Assembly: GCA_907163345.1 (NCBI GenBank)
Contig: CAJQUN010000040.1
Coordinates: 4,340,001 to 4,404,000 of the forward strand
Direction: 5' to 3'
Length of the DNA stretch: 64,000 nucleotides
DNA from: Haberlea rhodopensis
Lineage: Eukaryota > Streptophyta > Magnoliopsida > Lamiales > Gesneriaceae
A program made the position numbers and the translations under genes. Position 1 is the stretch's first letter, and each line of letters starts with the position of its first letter. The notes under the pieces were generated by a model, which was not told where the DNA came from, did no database searches, and was given only the letters and a program-made list of their open reading frames with translations. Below are positions 58,253 through 64,000 of this stretch, piece after piece.

Positions 58253-58740
58253 AATTTTGAGGCTTAATGAATTAAAATTAAGCAAGATGGTCACAAGAAA
58301 AAGTCGAATACTTGATAAATAACAAAACGAGCAAAAACGGACGAGAAAAAACTGCCTGAGAAAAATCCGAGCAGCCCGGGTGGGGCCTGAGTGCAGCATG
58401 CGGGTGCTCGAGCGCCCGACATTCTGCCCAAAAAATAGTGTTGGTGGTTTTTTTGTGAACGGGTGTGTCCCTTAGCGTTCAAGTGTGATTTTTCATGATT
58501 AAACACCTCCAAATGATATCATTTTCTAGTGTCCTTTGGTCAAGTATAAATATAGCATATCCTTCTCATTTTAACATACAATTGTGCATGAATTCAACAC
58601 AATTATTGAGAGAAAATGCAAGATCGTGTTCATTTTCCATCACATTCATATCTTGTTCTTGAATAAGAGAGTTTGCAATATTTGTGGTTTTGAGACTTGT
58701 GATTTCTAGTGCTACTAGCACAAGTAAAGAGTCATTATAT
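58253..58740 (+). repeat. LTR-like insertion in the hairpin region
   Basis: TGTTGGAAATTTTGAGGC start, a TATA box (AGTATAAATATAGC near 58543), a short leader, and a GCTCGAGCGCCCG stretch. The pattern fits the 5' part of a plant copia LTR. No matching right end, PBS or TSD found. Confidence 0.4.
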
Positions 58741-58754
58741 CTTGGATGAATCTT

Positions 58755-59600
58755 CTTGGTTATGTAATTTACTAGTGGTGCATATAAATTACATGCAATG
58801 TATGACTTTAGAGGTGCATGTACATTACATGCACCTATAGACTCATAAGATGCATGCAAATTACATGCACCTATAGACTCATGTATATTATTTTTATTTT
58901 TCTATACTATAAAGTGAGTATTTTGCCTTTGAATTTAGTGGGTTTCTTTCTTGTCAATTGAAAGAATATTACATTCACATGTATCGCATAAGAAGTTGTT
59001 TCGGCTCAAATACACCAAAAATAAATGTTTTCAACTAGTGGTCCATGTATATTACATTTACATGCACCTCATTAGTTGTTTAGTCTCATGCACCGCATGA
59101 CTCACATGCACCGAGGTGCATGAACATTACATGCACCTATAGACTAAATTCAATCTAAAATTTTGAAATTTCATTTGTATCCCACAAAAAGATGATGACA
59201 TGCTACCTTTCAAATAAAAAACATTTACAAAAATTATTTTTAGTTTTATAAAAATATTAAGCTTTCACTTAATAAAGTCTTAAATTGCACAAAGTAATTT
59301 TTGAATAATGAAGAAAGAAATTTGAGGCCTTGAGGGTCATTCTATCCCCAATCTAAACACAAAAGTAAATTGATAAATGGTAATTTTACTAACTTGTATA
59401 CGTATATTAGCATCAGTTTAATAAAAATAGCAAATTTATGTTTTTCATATTGAAATCACATAATGAGCCTTCTATGTGCATCTGTTGCATCTAGCGGTGC
59501 ATGTAAATTACATGCACCGACAGTACATGACTCTATCGGTGCATGTAATTTACATCCACCGATAGACTCAGCGATGCATGTAATTTACATGCACAACTAG
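58755..59600. repeat. Scattered TGCATGTAAATTACATGCA palindromes
   Basis: Eight or more further copies, perfect or with one or two changes, near 58780, 58815, 58850, 59045, 59110, 59493, 59540 and 59575. Many are next to GATAGACTC or CTATAGACTC. Between them the DNA is AT-rich without genes. Confidence 0.85.
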
Positions 59601-60963
59601 GTGAAAGCAGGTAATCTGACTCAGACTACTTTAACCTAAAAACTTTTGGTGTCAAAACGGGTCTGGTACATAGGCAGGCGACAGAATGGGTCTCATCAAA
59701 CACGATTTATGCAACTGATTTACTGACCTAAGCGTCGTATATAGAATTTGGGGCGTACTTACAAGAGCCAACAAAAGGTATTCTGACATGTATAAAATAA
59801 TAGCGCATTCTTGGGCTCTCGTTTGTTGCACCAACATATAACAAATCTCAGGATTAGTATAATGGTGTGATTTAACTTCGATTTTCTTCTATTTTTGTCT
59901 CTTAAGATTCTTTCCAGACAATGCAGATTCATTAATATTCTCGTAATGATAAAAGCATCTGTCATTTTATGAGACATCTTATCAAAAACATAATGTGCGC
60001 CAAAATTGAAATAAAAATTCAATGTTAATTGAAGCATAAAAATCCCATAAAAACAGCCAAAAAAGGTCCAAAAACCGTGGAGAAGAAGAGGAACATAATT
60101 GAAGCAAATTTCAAATGGCATTAGGCGGTGAATATGGATAATGTAATTGTTTGAGAAAAAGAATACATAATAGGGGGTAATTATTGAAGGAGACCTATAA
60201 TTAAAGGAAATAAAAAAATTGGACTTATTTGAAATAAGTTTTCTAAAAGATATATTAGTTGAAATAAGATTTTTTGGGAGATTTAATTGAAAGGCATTTT
60301 GGAAAGTGGTATCTTTATGTAATTTACTCTATTTAATTTCTTCATATATGTATATATAGAGGTGATCAGAACTGAACCAAACCGTATAACCAAACCAAAC
60401 CAAACAAATGGATTTAGTCAATTTACATGTTTAGCTTGTTTATAACTATGAATGTACAATTCTCACAAAATGGAGTTATTTGAAATTTTTCGTCAAAATC
60501 TTTTTGTCTAGTCTAAATTCTTCGGTCCAATTGCAACCTAAAGGAATGTATATGATTTGTATTTAAGGCTAGAGAACGGTGATGAAAATGGTGAAAACAA
60601 CGGTCGAAGTGCAATTGAGTAGTTAAAAGCTAAGAAATCTTTGCACAGCTAGGCACTAAAAAAACCTGATATGTAGACTGATAAATAAGTTGGATTTGGG
60701 TTTGGGAGTTTTACCTAATCACCTTTAAAGTAATTAAAATAAAAAATTATATTAATATAAATTAAATGAGAAATATGTAAAATATTTTTAAGAAAAAACA
60801 AAAGATAATAATATCAACAAATACATTTGTTGATTATGTTAATATAACAATAATTTCTTTGGTTATACAGATCACTAAACACCGTAAAGAAATAAAATAT
60901 TTACTTGAAATAAATAAAATAAACTAAAATGACAAATTGTGTGTACATATAAAGAGCGTAAAC
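59601..60963. other. Non-coding stretch
   Basis: No gene supported. The 120-codon minus ORF at 59759-60121 overlaps the inverted copy of 57177-57296 and has low-complexity, AT-driven composition. AACCAAACCAAACCAAAC near 60388 is a simple repeat. Confidence 0.6.
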
Positions 60964-62361
60964 TGTTGGGAAACGATTTCTAAGTTTTGGTGATTACAAA
61001 CACCAACTGGATGTACACCTACCGGGTGTTGAAGACTTACCGGGTGATAAAGATCAACCGGATGACAAACACCAACTGGTTGAAGACTTACCGGGTGATA
61101 AAGACCAACCGGATGACAAACACCAACTGGATGTACACCTACCGGATGTTGAAGACTTACCGGGTGATAAAGACCAACTGGATGACAAACACCAACTGGT
61201 TGAAGACCTACCGGGTAACAGACACCTACCGGATATCAAAGACCTACAGGTGTTGAAGACCTACCGGACAGACATCAACTGGATGGCTACCAACTGGATA
61301 GACATCAACCGGACAGACATCAACTGGATGGCTACCAACTGGATAGACATCAACCGGACGGACATCAACTGGATAGACATCAACCGGACGAACATCAACT
61401 AGATACAGACATCAACCGGATAAACATAAACTTGATGGACATCTACTGGACAATCATCAACCGGATAGTCTCACACTTAACAAAGACATCTACTGGTCAC
61501 AAGAGGATGAACGACCAGTTGAACAAAGAAGACCAGCAGAAGTCTAAACATCTAGTAAGAGCACAAAGCAACGAGACAAAAGAAGTACAAACATTCTCTG
61601 ACAAAGGTACAACAGAGCGCACCCTGCTATATCTCCGCCACCATTACCGTCGGAATGAAAGAGCCGTTGCTTAACAAAATAGGAAAGAAGACAATCTAAA
61701 TTTGGAAAGCTGGTCTCTTCCTAATACAGAAAAGCTACCGTTGGACCTCTGATTCTATAAATACGTCCAAGCAAAGAATGAAGAGGTTAGCTGAGCGATT
61801 TATTCAAACAAAGAGAAACACTTCATCGTAAACAGAAAATCAAATTACTGATATTCAAAAAGTTCAGCAAAAGAGCAGACAAGCAGTGCAACTGAATCTG
61901 TGACAGAGTATTTCCAATTGAAGTCTGCTGCTCAAGAACACTCGAAGCTAAAAGTTTATTTTGTAAAGAGTGTCATAGAAACTTTTAATCAAATTAAGAA
62001 GTTGTGATTGCTAGGAGTTTAGGCCAAGTTGTGTGAGTGCCTAAGAAGGTTGTATACTGTAAAGTGTAAACCAAGTCTTCTAGTGAATCCTTCCTGCAAA
62101 GGAAGAAGGGGAGACGTAGAAGCGTTGTGCTTCGAACTTCCAGAAACAATACTTGTGTTCTTTACTTATTACTTACTTACCATTCAGTTTACTCCTCACA
62201 AGTCCAGCAGACGTCTTCCGCACTATAATCAGTGTCTGCTGACTTGCCTTATATTGAGAAGCTACTGTAGTACTTAACAGTCTGCAGTTAACCCGAGAAA
62301 AATCGAAATTGAATCTAGTGTTTATTCAACCCCCCTTCTAAACACTACCTCGATCCTAACA
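60964..62361 (+). mobile_element. SIRE-like solo LTR N, TSD TAAAC
   Basis: TGTTGGGAAACG to GATCCTAACA, 1398 bp, with TAAAC at 60959-60963 and 62362-62366. Ends match the LTR of J in style. TATAAATACGTCC near 61755 is a TATA box followed by a long leader. No internal region. Carries a minisatellite in its 5' third. Confidence 0.9.
60998..61470. repeat. Minisatellite in solo LTR N
   Basis: Many short units, mostly ACCAACTGGATG, CTTACCGGGTGATAAAGA and ATCAACCGGACAGAC types, arranged in higher-order blocks of about 55 and 110 bp to 61250 and then as about 20-bp units. Confidence 0.88.
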
Positions 62362-62400
62362 TAAACAATATTTTATCTTGTTAATAAAGGTTTTATTTGT

Positions 62401-63133
62401 TGTGAATTCTTGAACCCCCAATAACCGAATCAAGATAGATTCAAATTCAATCTATTGAATTTAACTCAACTAGGAATCAATGAACCAAAGTTGCATTGAT
62501 CGGGCCAAGAAAATTCACTGAACTCTTCGATGTATTTTGATTCGAAAACAGAATGCTTTTGAATTCTAATTTTAAGTAAACAACAGACAACTATCTCCAA
62601 GATTCTGATGCACCATACAAGCAACAATCACAGTCTAATTTCTTGAAAGAATCTCAAGATAAGCATGCACACTAAACAAGCAATGAACACACAAATATTG
62701 CAGGAAGTAAAGTTCAAAGAAACGAAACAAGAGTTACGTGGTTCGGCCAAAGACGCCTACTTCCACGGATGACACAATTCTCATTGATCACAATCCAAGA
62801 TTTATAGCAATACACCTTCGATAATTCTCAAGGAATCAATAATATGAATTACAATGGCTTCCTCGCCTTTAACACTCGAATTATTGCTTCTAATCTTCTC
62901 CGGATTTTGCCCTTGATTTGATCGATCAGTCCATTTCCCAGTTGAAATCAATTCTAGATTTACAAAGTTGCCTCTCCTCAACTGTCATTACCTCTTGTTC
63001 CAGTTACCAGTCAAGTCCATTCCCTTCATGGCCATTGGATCATGAACTTCTCTCGACTGTCACATCTCAGCCTTCCAAGGACTTCTGCCTCAAGTTATGT
63101 GACCCGGTTGAATAGGTTGATAATTATTTAACA
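62401..63133 (-). repeat. 3' LTR of a copia element at the right edge
   Basis: The minus strand starts TGTTAAATAATTATC at 63133 and probably ends at TTCAAGAATTCACA (62401), about 733 bp. It contains CTATAAATCTTGG and the copia-LTR-typical GGCGTCTTTGGCCGAACCAC. The left boundary is approximate. Confidence 0.65.
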
Positions 63134-63539
63134 ATTCTCCACATTGTCAATCTATTTAACCTCCCAAATGGTGTCTCCAACGACCTCCTCCTACGTTTCA
63201 CCAGCCATGGTTACTGTAACCATCTCCTGGTAGCGAAGAGTTTTCATCATTCTCAAGTTAGGATCTTCAATATCAACAGCTCTGTATTTAGTACCTAACA
63301 GCTTCACTGAACCTTGATCCCTTTTTCAGATTTTCAAGCTTCCATTTATTGCCAACTGAGAACACAGATAAGACACTTCTCAGAACTTGCTTGTTGATAT
63401 ATTCCAAGTGGTTTGTTGACTATTTTTCTCCTGTTTCGAGAAAGAGGCCTTCCATTCATGTCTAACACAACCTTGGGTCATGTATACTGATGTTCTTTCT
63501 CAACATATAGGCTATGTCAAACTGACTTAGCTCCTGTAA
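63134..63539 (-). other. PPT and degenerate 3' internal region of the edge copia element
   Basis: The minus strand reads TTGACAATGTGGAGAATT next to the LTR, a copia-type polypurine tract. Beyond it only degraded coding-like DNA (minus-strand LRMMKTLRYQEMVTVTMAGE) is seen. Confidence 0.55.
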
Positions 63540-64000
63540 GCTCCACCTTAACGTTTGTGTTCTTTGTAGCAGCATGTGTTCCCACCGAAAATATGCAGCC
63601 CATTGTGCTTCCTGCCTTTCAAAGTCTCCACCGAACCTCTATATACTGACATGGTTCCTCTTTTAACTCTAAAAGAGCATCCATGTTGGTCTAAGACTCC
63701 CAAAGAAATAAAATTTCTTTGAGCTCAGGTATATGTCGAACTCCTTGAAGATTTTTTTCAGTTCCCCCATTTGGTTTCAATCTGATTGTGCCTATTCCTT
63801 GAATCTCACGAGACATGTTATTTCCAAAAAGCAACATGTTCCCCTTCCATCACATCAAAAGACTCGAACCAAGACTTATTCGGAGTCATGTAATAAGAGC
63901 AGCCATTGTCCAAGACCCATTGTTGATTGTCCCTGTTATCAATTACACAAAGGACTTCGGCTTCATCAGTATCATTAGGACAGCTCCTGCTTCTCCTTGT
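63540..64000 (-). pseudogene. Copia protease and pre-integrase fragment, partial
   Basis: On the minus strand from 64000: VIDNRDNQQWVLDNGCSYYM (protease region, where the usual catalytic DTG/DSG reads DNG), then GNNMSREIQGIGTIRLKPNG after a frame change near 63830, LQGVRHIPELKE, and SVETLKGRKHNGLHI after another break near 63690. These are recognisable blocks between the protease and integrase of Ty1/copia polyproteins. The missing catalytic residue and frameshifts mark it as dead. Integrase and RT are absent downstream, so a deletion joins this to the PPT. The gene continues past the right edge. Confidence 0.72.

Noticed and set aside
56790..59670. Inverted repeat joining 56790-56845 and 59589-59670
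   Set aside because: Weak similarity only, and the order relative to the stronger 57177/59950 pair is not collinear.
59759..60121. 120-codon hydrophobic minus-strand ORF
   Set aside because: AT-rich low-complexity frame overlapping an inverted repeat; no motif, no start context, no conserved domain.
60987..61256. 89-codon ORF with repeated TNW/TYRV text
   Set aside because: It is the translated minisatellite of solo LTR N.

Overview
The window is plant nuclear DNA, probably from a flowering plant with a repeat-rich genome. The evidence is the many Ty3/gypsy and Ty1/copia LTR retrotransposons, the initiator-Met-tRNA and Asp-type primer binding sites, and one probable single-copy host gene with an intron-type splice acceptor. 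No rRNA, tRNA or organellar genes and no prokaryotic operon structure were found. Retrotransposons, mostly nested in one another, make up the bulk of the window. Letters below (A-N) name elements for this annotation only.

Left block (1-24851). Element H (Athila/Tat type, minus strand) enters from the left edge with an open gag frame, an Asp-type PBS and its 5' LTR (1056-2548). It sits in the integrase of element G, a plus-strand gypsy element ending in a 3' LTR (5290-7099). G also carries a solo LTR (3697-5182, TSD TGAAG) in its C-terminal codons. Next comes element I: internal DNA at 7100-7509 and 18655-20120, 3' LTR at 20121-20765. I is split by solo LTR M (7510-18649, TSD GCAGA), and M is split by element A (9085-18120, TSD ATTAC), a full gypsy element with gag, protease, RT, RNase H, integrase and both LTRs. 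A non-coding SIRE-like copia derivative (J, 21422-24341) and a copia LTR remnant (K, 24342-24851) follow.

Central nest (25049-54286). A copia element (L1, TSD ACAAT) lies just upstream of the host gene. It contains solo gypsy LTR L2 (TSD CTTGC), which contains gypsy element B (TSD GTACA). B's 5' LTR contains inverted gypsy element C with a tandem fragment D, and C's polymerase region contains a young copia element F (30510-39103). That is five insertion levels, and four of the five outer boundaries can be read to the base.

Right block (54287-64000). A 428-codon intronless reading frame (54613-55899) is the only convincing host gene; I do not recognise its function. Downstream are a foldback-like element, a 2.2-kb region full of near-perfect palindromes around TGCATGTAAATTACATGCA (57430-59600), a SIRE-like solo LTR with a minisatellite (60964-62361, TSD TAAAC), and the 3' end of a minus-strand copia element running off the right edge.

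The most unusual signal is that several distinct LTR families carry clusters of the palindrome GATCGATC. The bases outside the core differ by family (ACC..GGT, GC..GC, CTC..GAG) but keep the dyad symmetry. Most coding regions of the elements are broken by stops and frameshifts. Host gene expression aside, the window's biology is transposon insertion, LTR-LTR recombination to solo LTRs, and deletion.
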